From contig CM106586.1 in NCBI GenBank assembly GCA_048013815.1, forward strand, positions 11,966,001-12,030,000: a DNA stretch of 64,000 bases, given 5' to 3'. The position numbers and the translations under genes are program-made. The stretch comes from Setoptus koraiensis (taxonomy: Eukaryota > Arthropoda). Shown here one piece after another: positions 46,726-58,966 of this stretch (position 1 is its first letter; each line of letters starts with the position of its first letter). The notes under the pieces were generated by a model, which ran no database searches, was not told the origin of the DNA, and saw only the letters and a program-made list of their open reading frames with translations.

Positions 46726-47698
46726 GCAATAAACATCGCAACAGGTGTATTATATAATATTATGAATGATCACAGTTTGTGATGCGTTCTTTTTGCCGCG
46801 TATTAATACTTATTAATGATGTAATACTGTGTGTGTGTTATCACCTGTAATAGATTTGGCAAAGAAGAAAAACAAATTCCGGTTCGAGGCTTGATCTGGC
46901 AATGGTTCAATGTATCACTGCAATAATAATAATAACAATGTGTAATAACGATAATACTGCAAAAGAATCAATTTGGCCCCTGGCGGATCTTTTAGTGGCC
47001 GCTCTCTGTCCGAATGTCAGCACCAATTGTGACCGTTAGCCGCCGTTATCGATTGGCGACAGGTAACAACAATTGAATGTAATTTTCACTTTGGAACAAT
47101 GCCCACCCAAACCAAGTGACGATGAGATCGGTGTTAGTTAATTTGTTAGAAACAATAGTAGTATTCATCTTCCCAATTTGCTGTGTTAGTGTTTTCTGAC
47201 CTGTGTGAGTGGTTGTGATTGTTATGCATGCATAAATGATGATGGTGAGATATATCAAGAGAGAAATCAAAAGAATCTAACAACATTGTAACTGACAATT
47301 GCACTGCACCACATTACGCAATCGCTATCGCACAATCTCACACATTGTCAGACGGGGGGATAATTGAGACAAATGACGTAATACGAATAATCAATTAATT
47401 CATTGTCATTGTACAGCTAATAAACACAACGGGCCCTGCGCGCGATCACTTTGTTTATCTCTCGAATCGAGTTTGGCATCTGTAAAACAATCTCTGTTGT
47501 CTTTTTCTTTCTCTAAAATTTCTGTCTCTATTTACATTTGCAGTTGCCGTTATCTGTCAATTTGTATGATCTGTGGCAATGTACAGTCAAAATATACACA
47601 CAAAACAATAGTAGTAGTAGTAGTAGTAGTTAACATTATTCTTTTCCATTCTTTCTTTTAACAAACAAAAAACCTAACCTCGTCTCGTATCAAGATTT
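46726..47698. other. No recognised gene
   Basis: AT-rich spacer on the 3' side of ECHDC1 with a GTA-triplet tract near 47610-47629. If the donor at the end of the ECHDC1 frame is used, a short terminal exon near 47484 could lie here (see that gene). Confidence 0.4.
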
Positions 47699-48559
47699 TT
47701 ACCTGTGTTTTATGTTGGCCTCAACGCCCTGTATGTGCGCCGGCTTGCCCCATGTCGACGCAAACAATTGCGCCTCGCTGGCCAACGATTGATCAAACGG
47801 ATACGATCTAGCGCCATTGACCATGGCCTTCATGGCACTAATAGTATTTGGTGTGCCAATTGTGTGTTTAGCCAGATAATCCATGGCTTTAGCCACTATT
47901 GCGTCATGATCTTGTTCATCACAATCGTCGATAATGAAATTACATAAGCCCATTTGAAGGGCCTCTTGAGCGCCCACTGTTCTGGCGCTACTAATCATTT
48001 CTAGGGCTCTAGAATGTCCCACTAATTGCACTAAACGCGTTCCGCCGCCCCAACCGGGCGATACGCCCACGCGCATATGAACAAATCCAATTTTGGCCGA
48101 TTTTGTCATAACTCTCAAATCTGTTGCAGTGCACAATTCCGATCCGCCGCCTAATGCGCCGCCCTGAATTAATGCCAAACTGACCATTGGCAACGATTGT
48201 AATTTTGCCATATTATATTGCATAACTTTGGCCACTTTGTAGCCGTCCTCATAATTGGCCGTCTGCCTCACTGTTGTCAGATCACTGCCCGAACAAAAGA
48301 AGCCATTCTTACCATAAATGAGTACTCCTTTGCCCTGCTCCCAAGCCGCTAGCTTGTCTAGGGTATCTGTTAGTTCGCAGATCATTTTGCCCGAAAGTGC
48401 ATTCTTTGCGGCGCTTTCGATGCAAATAATAGCCAAGCCAGTTTTATCGTCCAATGTCAAATTGATGCTTTGGATGTCGTTGTCCTTGGCGTCCAAATTT
48501 CTAATTTGATTGCGTATGTTGTCGATGTGTTCTCGTAGCGGACTAGTAATAGATTGCAT
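47699..48559 (-). CDS. Ethylmalonyl-CoA decarboxylase (ECHDC1 family)
   Basis: A 286-residue enoyl-CoA hydratase/isomerase fold protein. Closest family by eye is ECHDC1, a metabolite-repair enzyme that decarboxylates ethylmalonyl-CoA (and methylmalonyl-CoA) formed by side reactions of acetyl- and propionyl-CoA carboxylase. Diagnostic segments: SGSDL at 90-94, the oxyanion-hole region ALGGGSEL at 135-142 and GVSPGWGGGTRL at 165-176; human ECHDC1 has SGSDL, ALGGGAE and GIIPSWGGTTRL at the same places. The length is close to the human 307. The start ATG 48559 is the first in frame, but an acceptor-like ATTACAG lies about 35 bp upstream, so a further 5' exon is possible. The frame ends CACAG|GTAA, so the last codons could be spliced: an acceptor at about 47484 (TTTTACAG) would give a short tail and stop. 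It is single-exon otherwise. Confidence 0.85.
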   Translation of the reverse strand: MQSITSPLREHIDNIRNQIRNLDAKDNDIQSINLTLDDKTGLAIICIESAAKNALSGKMICELTDTLDKLAAWEQGKGVLIYGKNGFFCSGSDLTTVRQTANYEDGYKVAKVMQYNMAKLQSLPMVSLALIQGGALGGGSELCTATDLRVMTKSAKIGFVHMRVGVSPGWGGGTRLVQLVGHSRALEMISSARTVGAQEALQMGLCNFIIDDCDEQDHDAIVAKAMDYLAKHTIGTPNTISAMKAMVNGARSYPFDQSLASEAQLFASTWGKPAHIQGVEANIKHR

Positions 48560-49744
48560 CCTGGCTTGGCTATCTGCTTCAACAAATCTGTAATTGTAAT
48601 GTTCCAGTTTTCTGGCCTTTGTCTCCCTCTCTTAAGTGTGATTTATGTTTTGTGTGATTTATTGCGCTTTATGCTAATTTCAATTTGTCGTTCGATTTGT
48701 CATTCGATTTGTCATTTGATGTCGCTTGCTGTTGCATGCAAATTCGCACTGGTGTTACGATGAATTCTGTTTTCGTAATTATTATGTAATTGTGTGTTCG
48801 TGTCGCCACTGTGTCAATTGGCAGGCAGTTAATTGATTAATGCTTGTAGCTAACGAAATAAGCTCGATAGCCCACTATCTCTATTTATAACAACAAACAA
48901 AAAGTAATATAACGTAACAAATGGAGCACCGAAATGAATAGCTAGCGAGGGCCAGTGTCCGCGTTGAGTTGTAAGTCTTAGCTTAGTGATTAATACAATA
49001 AGTTGATGATTTTGAGATGATTTGGGTGGTCCTATCAGATTCAAGATAGCATTTGTTGGTCGCGGCGTATTGTCTCCATTTATCTTGCTTGTTGAGCAGC
49101 ATCTAATTGTTATTGTTTCTCTCTTGTTATTATTATCTAATTCCTCTATGTTAATATCAGTGATTGTTGTCGTTGTCGTTGTATTGCAATGTCTTGACGA
49201 TATTTCTGCCATCTTTATGCTGGTGTTTGCTTATGTGATGTTGCTAATAGGAAATAAAGTGCCATAATTTACGGCCACAAACACACATATGCACATTCAC
49301 ATATATATATATATACATATATATATTGTTGTACCTAATATAAATGGATATACATAGATATTATATCGATGTATATATATAAATATATGTATATGTTACA
49401 TATACATATATTATATATTAGATTTAAAGCGATAAATGTTGTAATAAATAATAAATAGCGAATAACATAACAAAGATCAGCGAGCTCTCGCCGATGCTAG
49501 CAGAAAATATCGACAAGATATCATGATTTTCTGACGATTTGTGTGTGACTCTGTGATCAGAACACAAACACTTATCCGGCAACTTGATTCCAACAACGAG
49601 CGAGGGAGAGAGAGAAAAAAATGTTGCTGTTACACTCTTGCTGCTGAAACTAGTCGCTTCTCGCAACTCTGACTATCTATCTATGAAAGAGAGACATCTC
49701 GAGCAAACAAGGAAGTTGATACTTGTCTTTATCTACCCAGCAAC

Positions 49745-49875
49745 TTGCAGCAGCAACAACAACAGCAACAACAGCAACAACAGCAACAACAGCAACAACA
49801 GCAACAACAGCAACAACAGCAACAACAGCAACAACAGCAACAACAACAGCAACAACAACAGCAACAACAGCTACA
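49745..49875. repeat. (CAACAG)n tract
   Basis: About 20 units of CAACAG, nearly pure, then diverging. Open frames through it (poly-Gln, poly-Ser/Asn, poly-Thr/Ala, and poly-Cys/Leu on the other strand) have no coding context. Confidence 0.95.
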
Positions 49876-52492
49876 ACTACAGCGCCAACAACTGCAACGG
49901 CAACGGCAACAACGGCAACTACTACACCTGTCTACACATAGCTGATATGCAGTTCTCAAAGTCCGATCTAGCCAGCCAGCCAGCGAGCTTGCTGCAACTG
50001 ATCGGATGGGCTTGTCGGCGGCGGTGGCGGCGGCGGCGGCTACGCCAGCGAAATTGGATAAAATAAGCACATGCTCTTTTATTTCACTCTTGAATCAAGA
50101 GTCTTGATATATTCACGCTGTCTGCGTTGGGTTTAAAAATACAGTTTGCTTACCGTGGAGTTTGCCAATTGTGTTTGTGTAAGTGTGTGCAAAGAGAAAG
50201 AATTGTGAAAGTTTAGTATAAACGTAGCAATCATTCTCATCCTCTCATTCTTCTCTGGGCCGATATTGCAACGTCCCAAGTTCGAAGTGGCGGCTGCAAC
50301 TTGAAGCACTGCAATATCGGCCCACAGCCAACAGCTACACCAAACAACAACAACAACAACAACGGCACCAACAACCGCAACAACTGCCAACAATGAGCCA
50401 GCCAACACAACACAGGTAACTTGTCAGTCGGTCCTTCGGCGGGCCGCTAAGCTCGCCGTGGTCGTTGGCTTCTATTCTAATGTTGGAGCACTATTAATCT
50501 TCGCTGAGTTGCCAAGTCAATTTACATCGCCGAGCTGATCTACTAACAAGACTAACAAATACACAAATGCTAAGCTGGCTGGCTGGCTAGCTGGTTGGCA
50601 AACTCACCTGTGCCAGAGACAACAAGCGTTAGACACATTCACACATACATGTGAGTGTATGAATTTTGCCTGAATAAAGCTAAAATCTAATTGCGCTAAA
50701 TATACAAGTAAATCAAAGTCATCAGCTGCAGAGCGAGGTGCACCAAATGAATAATTAGATGTTTATGTGGCAGCTATGAAGTTTATGGATTACACACTCA
50801 AGCTAAGCTAAAATTGTTGAAATGTCAACTAGTCAATTATCGTCGTCACTGTCGTCTAATTGAGGCATATGGAATATTTTGCGACAAACGACTGCTTCAC
50901 CTGTCGTCAGCATGCGCTGACAGCTCAGGCGAGCCCCATCGATAACCGAAACAGGTAACAACTTTGCACTTACATACTTGTATGTCGCTCAAATCTTTAC
51001 AATCAGCCAAACACAATATAGCTGACAATAACTGTTCATTAATTGTTCATTAATTGTTGCTCTCTACTGAATCGCTTTATGTAACTGTTATATAACGATA
51101 ATCAAACAGTTATGCGGCTGTTTCGAAACTAGAACAATATCTATTGCAATCACCATAATCACTGTAGACATGACAACTGCCAACGATGGTACCCACTGAT
51201 TTTCACAATCATCGTTACACATGATACTAACCTCACTGTCGTCAAATGTTATAATACGCACTGTGATGTAATAATAAACTCATTAGAGGAGAGAGGAGCG
51301 TCCGGCAACTAATGAGCATTGATGAAACAATCAATTGTCGATTATCGCAAACTTTTTTCGCAGACAAACTTTTTTCAGGATGACAACTCGACTTGATCAA
51401 TGGAACTGTGATGAATTCTTTCATTAGCCCACTTAGAATATTCCTGTCAATAGTGAGCCATCGCAGCAGCATCCACGGCGCCAAACAAAAGTGTGAATTT
51501 TCATTTTCAGTTGATCGGATCTCGTAATTAATTTTGGTTTTGGGCGCTCTTTTGCTGCCTCATCGTAACTCTCTCTCTCTCTCTCTCTGGAATAAAGTGG
51601 AATATTTCTACACACGCCATTGGCACACTTAAAAGCAACAGTACAACAGGTCAATGGTAATCGGTTCGTTCACTGACAGTTATGCAATAGTTTTTGTGTA
51701 CAGCAACACATGCTACCAACTGGCCAATCTATTAGATTGAATCTAATGAGTAGGCGAGATCATTAGGGCCAACCAAAGTATGTGACAATCGCTTCGCAAC
51801 CAGTGGAGCGATTCGGCGTGACACAGTGTATTACTTGTCGACTTACATCACAGCATTGTATCGGGCATTTATTGTTGCCGATTTCGCCCAATTTTCTCCT
51901 ATTGAGGGTTTTACACAATTCACTCCAAATGGGTGCATGTGTCATATTTAAGGTGTGACTTTTTGCACCTTTGAAAAGTGCTCCAATCAGTATAGTAGCA
52001 TGTATGACACCGGCATCAGTTGGGCATGTCGATCAATGAAAAACTTAACAGCTAATTTAGCAGCAAAGTCACAGCCGGACATGTCAATGTCAAGACAAAA
52101 CTAACTTAACTTAAGTAAACTTTTCAACTGGCCCTAGATTCCGAAAGCCCATAGTTGCGCAGAACTAAGCCCATAGTTGAGAATTCATTTCCTGTTCACA
52201 ATTGGTGCTCATGATACAAGACACGATACAGAGGCCAGCTATTGTGCTAGAAAAGTCATTAGATACACACCAAGCGCCATCGGTATTGCATGGATGAAAT
52301 TGATTGAGAATTGTCAGTTAGCTAGCCCCATTTTTGCAACAACAACAACAATCACAAAGGTAAGCATGATAGAGCTTAGATTGGCCAGAGCAGATTCTTG
52401 CAAGGCGAAAAATGGGGCCCTTTGTTGGGTCAACAGTCAACAATCACAGCTAACAATGCTGACCAAGCACACGAGGCGCCCCTGCTGACCAG

Positions 52493-52576
52493 CACCAGTT
52501 TCTCTGCACCAGTTTCTCTGCACCAGTTTCTATGCACCAGTTTCTTTGCACCAGTTTCTTTGCACCAGTTTCTATG
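52493..52576. repeat. 15-bp minisatellite, six copies
   Basis: TGCACCAGTTTCTCT and variants (CTA, CTT) head to tail. Confidence 0.93.
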
Positions 52577-53620
52577 CCTCTGCGCGCCTAGACACAAACA
52601 TGATGGTGTCAGGGTGCACGCCCAAAAGCCCTGAAGGTATTCTGACACTGTCAAGCTGACAGTTGCATCAAAATTACCGAGCCGGGCCTCGTGAAAGGTG
52701 GGCGTGCACGCCGGGTCGGCGCGGCCGGCCTCAGCGCCCGGGTGAGGCGCGTGCTGGGCATGCGCACATGCTGAAGGGGCTAAGAGTGGGGCGATAAAAA
52801 GGTGAACAACAGCACCCATGCCAGATAAAAGACCGGTAGCATGTGCGCGTGCATCACACTGTGCGCGCACAGACATGGCAAGTTGCCAGAGTCACCTTTG
52901 GGCTAGCCTCCTACTACATGTACGTGTACATGCATTACGTGTGTGTTTTATAACGTGATTATGTGTTTCATAGTGTGTTTAATAGGGGGACAGCTCGTGT
53001 CGCAACACTTTGCACGGGAGTGCTGTGATGCCGCTACTGCCGCCCCCTGAAAGCAACGTAAAGCGGTGACGTGTTTCTGGGTCATCTGATGCGCGCGCGC
53101 GACAACACACGGCGGTTCATAGATCAGATGATGTAAACCGGTTCTGGCGCACGCAGTTTGCAGCGCTGTTGTGCGTGCAAAATAGTTGCAACAGTGGCAA
53201 TGTAGTTGTTAGTGGCGTGCTCGTGTCGTCGCGATAACGTTGCAAATTATGCGCTGTTTTGCCATTGTAATAACACCTATCGGATATTGCAAAAGTTACT
53301 ATTGGAGCGGGCGCGTGTGCTCGTTCGACGTGGCGCCGGCGTCATGTGTCTCGTCGTTCATGATGCAAGGCACATTTGCGCACATGTGCCACCACAATGA
53401 TGATGCCACCCGGTTATACAAGATGAGTCGCCTTGTTGGGTACGCGTTTAAGTGCGTAGAGAAGAAACTCGTGATGGCTATAAATATAAAACTGCCTCCA
53501 TAATTATATAAATATAACCTACGCACCATTCATAATTGTCGCCTATCTAGAATTATCTTATCAACACAAATTGTCCCATCCTGTCCAATACTCAATACAA
53601 AAACCAGCCTCAACCTCAAA

Positions 53621-56600
53621 ATGACCAAGCCCCCCGACGACAAATCGCAGCAGCAGGCACACAGGAAGCACCCGCTAGACAGGGCCGGTCTCGTCAGCCA
53701 ACTGTTCTTCTTGTGAGTACATGCTCACTAATTATTAATTTATTGTCTCAATCAATTAATCAGTCAGTTAATTAATCATCTCAAACAATCAATTAATTGC
53801 TAATCACGGGCGCAAACACAATCAACGGCTCAGTTGGATGTTTCCCTACATATGGACGGGCTACAAGAGAGATATCACCCTTCAGGATCTGCCCACTGAC
53901 CCTCCACGCAAGGAGCGCTGCGCCGTCATTACAGAAAAACTCATCCGGTGAGTGCCCCATCATCGGTGACATCACCACCGATCATTATTATATTCACATT
54001 ATTATTATATTGACATTATTATTATATTCACATCTCTTTACTCACATTGTCATATTCATAATGTTATATTCACGTGCTCATATTCGAAATGATATATCCA
54101 CGTGCTTATATTCACATTCATACAAATATATTCACACGGTCACACTCATATAAATATATTCACATGGACATATTCACATTGCCCCACTCAGCCGCTGGAA
54201 TGAGCAACTGGCCCTGCTCGAGCAGGGCAAAACACCCAGTCTCACACGAGCTGTGATAAAAACCTTCTCCTGGCCACTATTCAGGGATTCCCTCATATCT
54301 ATTTTCGCGGTTAGTCACCATTATTTATTTCCTCGTCATTATCATCGGCTACGTGATACAATCTTATAACAATCTCTTATCAACTCTCGCCCTAACAACA
54401 TGAACAACAGGAAGTCTTATGTAGAACCTACCAGGCCTACAGTGTCGGCCAGATCTTGCACTATATCTACGAGAGAGGCTTGCCAGCATCAGATCCCGTC
54501 CTACAAAATTTCTACACCATCGACAATCCTATCATTCAATGGACACTTATTCTAATCATCTCGTCATCCTGTTGGGTTCTCACGGCTCATTTTTACGGAT
54601 TCAGAATGCTCCGCATTGGGCTCCATCTAAGAGCAGGTTGCGCTCATCTGATTTACAACAAGTCGCTCAAGTTGAGCCAGAGCTCCCTGAGACGCTCAAC
54701 CATCGGTCAAATGGTAACTATATGTGCAACTAAATATTTCCAATCAATTACCGCTCTTGAACAACTAACTGAACCAACTAAACGACCCGACCACCACTGT
54801 CTAATACTAGGTTACCCTGCTATCGAATGACTTGGAAAAATTCAACGTATTCACCATATTCGTACCATTTTTGTGGATTGGTCCACTGCAAACGATTCTC
54901 TCTTTGTATTTGATTTGGCCGTTAATGGGACCAACAATCATCGGCGTACTTGTACTGTTGGCCTTCCTAGTGCCTCTGCAAATATTCATGTCCTTCAAAT
55001 ATGGCTCATATCGAGGCAAAATTGCTCGCTCAACGGATACACGGGTTCGTTTGGTCAACGAAATAATATCGTCGCTCAGATTGATCAAGACATACGCATG
55101 GGAATATGCTTGCCAGGCGTCCATGGCCAAGGCAAGAAAAGAGGAGACGGATCTCATTTTCAGGTAAGTAACTCACTCCAGTTTTATGACATTCGATTTT
55201 GTTGTTGCGATCGATCTTGAAAATTTAATCCAAATTTCACAATTTCCTGTAAAAACGATGATTAATGAAATCTAATCAACAACAAAAAAAAAATGAACAA
55301 CAACACAGAGTGAATCAACTGAAGGGTTTTCACTGTGCCATTTCGTTCATATCGGGCAAATGTATAATATTTGTCACAATCGCTTTGCATTGTGTTGCCT
55401 TCAAGCAGCCATTGACGCCACAGGTATTGTTCGTTTGCATAGCCATGCTGGGCAACATACAAGTCACAATGACTAGACTTTTGCCGTTACTTTTTTCAGG
55501 CTGTACCGAAGCCTACATATCGCTGCGCCGCATAAATGAGTTTTTGTTGTTTGAAGAAAAAGAAAAATCACCCACGCATCTCACCTATGACCCCAGCTAT
55601 AAGCCATTTGCAAGCAACTTCGAGCAGAAAACGGCCACAGAAATTGTAGAACAACAGCGAGACGATGGTGACGATATTGGCAAAATTGTCGAGCCGGCCA
55701 TTGTCGAGATGACAAATGTTTGCGCAAAATGGACAGAAAGCAGCACTGATTGCGCTCTGAAAAGCGTCAATCTCAAAGTCGAAACTGGCTCACTGACCAT
55801 TATCTGTGGACCGGTGGCCAGTGGAAAATCTTCGCTGTTTTTGGCCCTGTTAAACGAGCTGCCCATAGAGAGTGGCAAGGCAAAAGTAAACGGCAAAATT
55901 GCCTACGCCAGCCAAGAGGCGTGGATATTTGCTGGAACTATTCGCGAAAATATACTGTTGAATGCGCCGTTTGATTCGAAGCTCTACTGGGAAGTGGTTA
56001 AAGTTTGTGCGCTAGAGAGAGATTTGCAATTGTTTGAAAATGGTGACAATACGTACGTAAGCGACAAGGGTGTGTCATTGAGTGGCGGTCAGAAGGCTCG
56101 AATTAGCTTGGCGAGGAGCCTCTACCGCGATTGCGACATTTATCTGTTAGACGATCCGCTTAGCGCCATTGATGCGCACGTACAAAGTCACATATTTGAG
56201 CAGGCCATTGAGGGTTTTTTGCGTAACAAGACAGTGCTGTTGGCCACTCACCAGCTACACTATCTCAAGAGGGCCGATCAGATCATTGTGATGAAAGAAG
56301 GCCAGATTTTGGCCATGGGCACCTTTAAAGAAATCCAAGAAAATTGTGACAAAGTGGAGTATTTGTACAATAAATTCAACAACAACAACAATAGCAGTCA
56401 AGCCGACGATCAGTGTGGCGATTCAACAGTAATGGATGTCACCAATAAATCAGGCCAAGCGTTGGCTCCCGCCGCAGATCTAACAGGCTTGAATTCGTCA
56501 AACAATCAAGAACCCGAAGCTGAGTCGCTCGGCCGAGAGTTCGCCTCGGCAACAGTCTGGTGGCAATATTTCACCGGAAGTTCAACTTGGCGCCTAATAC

Positions 56601-58765
56601 CGTTCTTGGTGATGCTGCTAATGACTCAGGTGACATTTTCCTCCATTGATGTCTATCTAACCGTTTGGACAATAATAGAACAAGACAAGGCAACAGATAC
56701 GAGCATCCACACTTCGAGCAACGTAACTGCACCAATTGTCAACAACAACAACACCGACAACGCGGCTCGCCGTGCCCAAAGCATGTCGTCCATTTATCGA
56801 CCCTGGTACATACTTGAGTCTCAACTGGACACGGCTACGCTCATGTGCATCTACGCGGGCCTCATACTCGCCCTGTTCACCTTTTCCTGTTTGAAAAATT
56901 ATCTGTTGTTTGCAAACAACTCTAAAACGGCCAATGTACTGTATAGTAAGTTGTTCAATAGTGCCCTGTTTGCGCGCATATCCTACTTCGACAAGAACCC
57001 AATTGGCCGCTTTCTAAACAGAGCAACTAGCGATATTGGATTGATTGACGAACAATTGCCCTTGAAATTACAAGAATCGTTTGAGATCATTCTCTTGGGA
57101 CTGGCCTCAGTGATACTGGTAGCACTGGTGGACATTTCTATGATTGTTCCATCGTCATTGGTCATCCTGATATTTATTGCCTTTCATCAAGTCTACATAA
57201 AACCCGCTAGAGATATCAAACGGTTCGAAAACGTAGTCAAAAGTCCAATATTGTCGCATTTGGCCACATCTCTGAGCGGCCTCACAACTATTAGAGCAAG
57301 TGGAGTTGAGCCAGAGTTTGAGCAACAATTTATACAATATCAAGATCAATACTCAGGCATTTACCTGCTCTACATGGGCTGCAATCGTTGGTTGGCCGTC
57401 AGCCTGGATTGGATGAATTGTTTGTTTATCTCGTCGATATCAATATGGTCGGTTGTTACCGGTCTAGACGGTTCGTCAGCTGGTCTAGTGATAACTAACG
57501 CTATAATGTTGTGTTGTTTGGCTCAAACGGGTATAATGTGTTTGTCTGATTCCGAATCTATGATGACCAGCATCGAGCGCGTCAGCCAGTATTGCAACCT
57601 GCCGCGAGAAGATCATTACGACGACGACGACGTCGTCGGCTCCAGTAATAATGTTAAAAAGTCACCAAAAAAAAGTTTGGTTAAGAAAGAAAAGACTGGC
57701 GTCCAACAAGTGAGCGACTTATATAAGTTGACCGAAGACAAAAAACACAAAGAGCAATGCAACCTGGCACCAGTAATTAAGAAGAGTGCCAGTTGTGAGT
57801 CCGTCATAAATGGAAATCAATTAACCATGAAGCAAACAGACATGCAAATGAAGCAAGTGCACAAAATTCCTGGTGCCGTAGAGTATAGAAATGTTTATTT
57901 ATATTATGACGACCTCGAGAGGCCAGTGTTGAAAGATCTGACGTTCAAAATTGAGGCCGGCGAAAAGGTGGGCATTGTGGGAAGAACGGGCGCTGGAAAA
58001 TCGTCTATATTGACCACTTTGTTTAGACTGTACGATTTTCAAGGGCAAATATTTGTGGAGGGAATAGACAGCAAAACAATTGGTCTAAAACAGTTGCGCA
58101 GGAGCATTAGCATCATACCCCAAGATCCGGTTTTGTTCACCGACACTGTCAGACTGAATGTGGATCCGTTTTCTGAATACGACGACCACAGTGTATGGCG
58201 AGCTCTTGAGTTGGCCAATCTGAAAGGAGCCGTGCTCGACATGAAGAAGGGCCTCAATTCTCAACTAAGCGAAAGAGGTCAGTAATGCTACATTATCATC
58301 TTATTTACTAATTCTCATTTATTTACAAATAGACATGACTAATGTAATTTGATTCACAATGCAATCACATCCATAGGCGGAAACCTGTCTGTTGGTCAGC
58401 GTCAGTTAATGTGCTTGGCGAGGGCCCTATTAAAACCAAATCACATTTTAGTTATGGACGAGGCAACGGCCAATGTTGATCCGGACACAGATGAGATAAT
58501 TCAAGGCACTGTGAGGAGAGAATTCGCCCAATGGACAGTACTGATAATCGCTCATAGACTTAATACTATCATTGACTGTGATCGTGTTATCGTTATGGAC
58601 GCCGGAAGATTAGTTGACATAGATGAGCCATATAATCTGATCAACAAAACCGACAGTCACTTCGCTAATATGCTCGCCGCAACAGGCAAATCAAACGAGC
58701 AAAAGCTGCGTGCTCTGGCCAAGCAAGCCCACGATCTTAAAAACAAAAGAACTGGTGTCTCATGA
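53621..58765 (+). CDS. ABCC-family (MRP4-like) ABC transporter, seven exons
   Basis: Exons: 53621-53712, 53834-53947, 54192-54309, 54411-54713, 54811-55163, 55309-58277, 58377-58765. All junctions are GT-AG, the phases agree, and the sum is 4338 bp, giving 1445 residues without a stop. It is a 'short' MRP with no TMD0 extension, exporting organic anions, conjugates or cyclic nucleotides in its family. The N-terminus (HPLDRAGLVSQLFFFWMFPY...GYKRDITLQDLP) and GKTPSLTRA fit ABCC4 and insect relatives. TMD1 spans about 105-400. NBD1 has Walker A GPVASGKS (494-501), signature LSGGQ (584-588), Walker B LLDDP and ATHQ. TMD2 spans about 750-1050. NBD2 has Walker A GRTGAGKS (1218-1225), signature LSVGQ (1320-1324), VMDEATA and IAHRLN. 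The NBD1-TMD2 linker is Asn/polar-rich, and there is a Lys-rich insert near 1110-1190. The acidic residue after Walker B in NBD1 is Asp, as usual in ABCC. Confidence 0.95.
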
Positions 58766-58960
58766 ATGATACAGAACGCTTATATTTATGATTGCTTGGA
58801 ATATTCGTAGACACCATTATTTGCCATTTGTTAGCTGAGCTATCCAATGGTAATATCGCCACCATAACTAACACAAAAATTAGTGCAACCGTAATAATCT
58901 AGCCGAAGATGCCCGCACGATAAAAAGTTACGTGCCCACAAGTCATTTTCGCAGAATTGA

Positions 58961-58966
58961 AATAAA
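58961..58966 (+). promoter_or_regulatory. Poly(A) signal of the ABCC gene
   Basis: AATAAA lies 196 bp after the stop codon of the transporter, in an A-rich context. Confidence 0.55.

Larger units (their letters stand above)
48560..53620. other. Spacer between two divergent genes
   Basis: The ECHDC1 and ABCC genes point away from each other, so this 5 kb holds both promoters. I find no coding sequence. It contains TA-rich runs near 49300-49400, the CAACAG tract at 49745, a CAA run near 50347-50365, a CT run near 51570-51590 and a GC-rich patch near 52690-52760. The CA-rich stretch just before 53621 looks like the 5' leader of the ABCC gene. Confidence 0.5.

Noticed and set aside
49745-49945. 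Long poly-Gln frame
   Set aside because: Pure CAACAG repeat with no flanking coding sequence; the other frames are equally open.
53206-53503. Overlapping plus-strand frames just before the ABCC gene
   Set aside because: Frames conflict with each other, show no transporter similarity, and no donor joins them to the ABCC first exon; more likely promoter and leader sequence.
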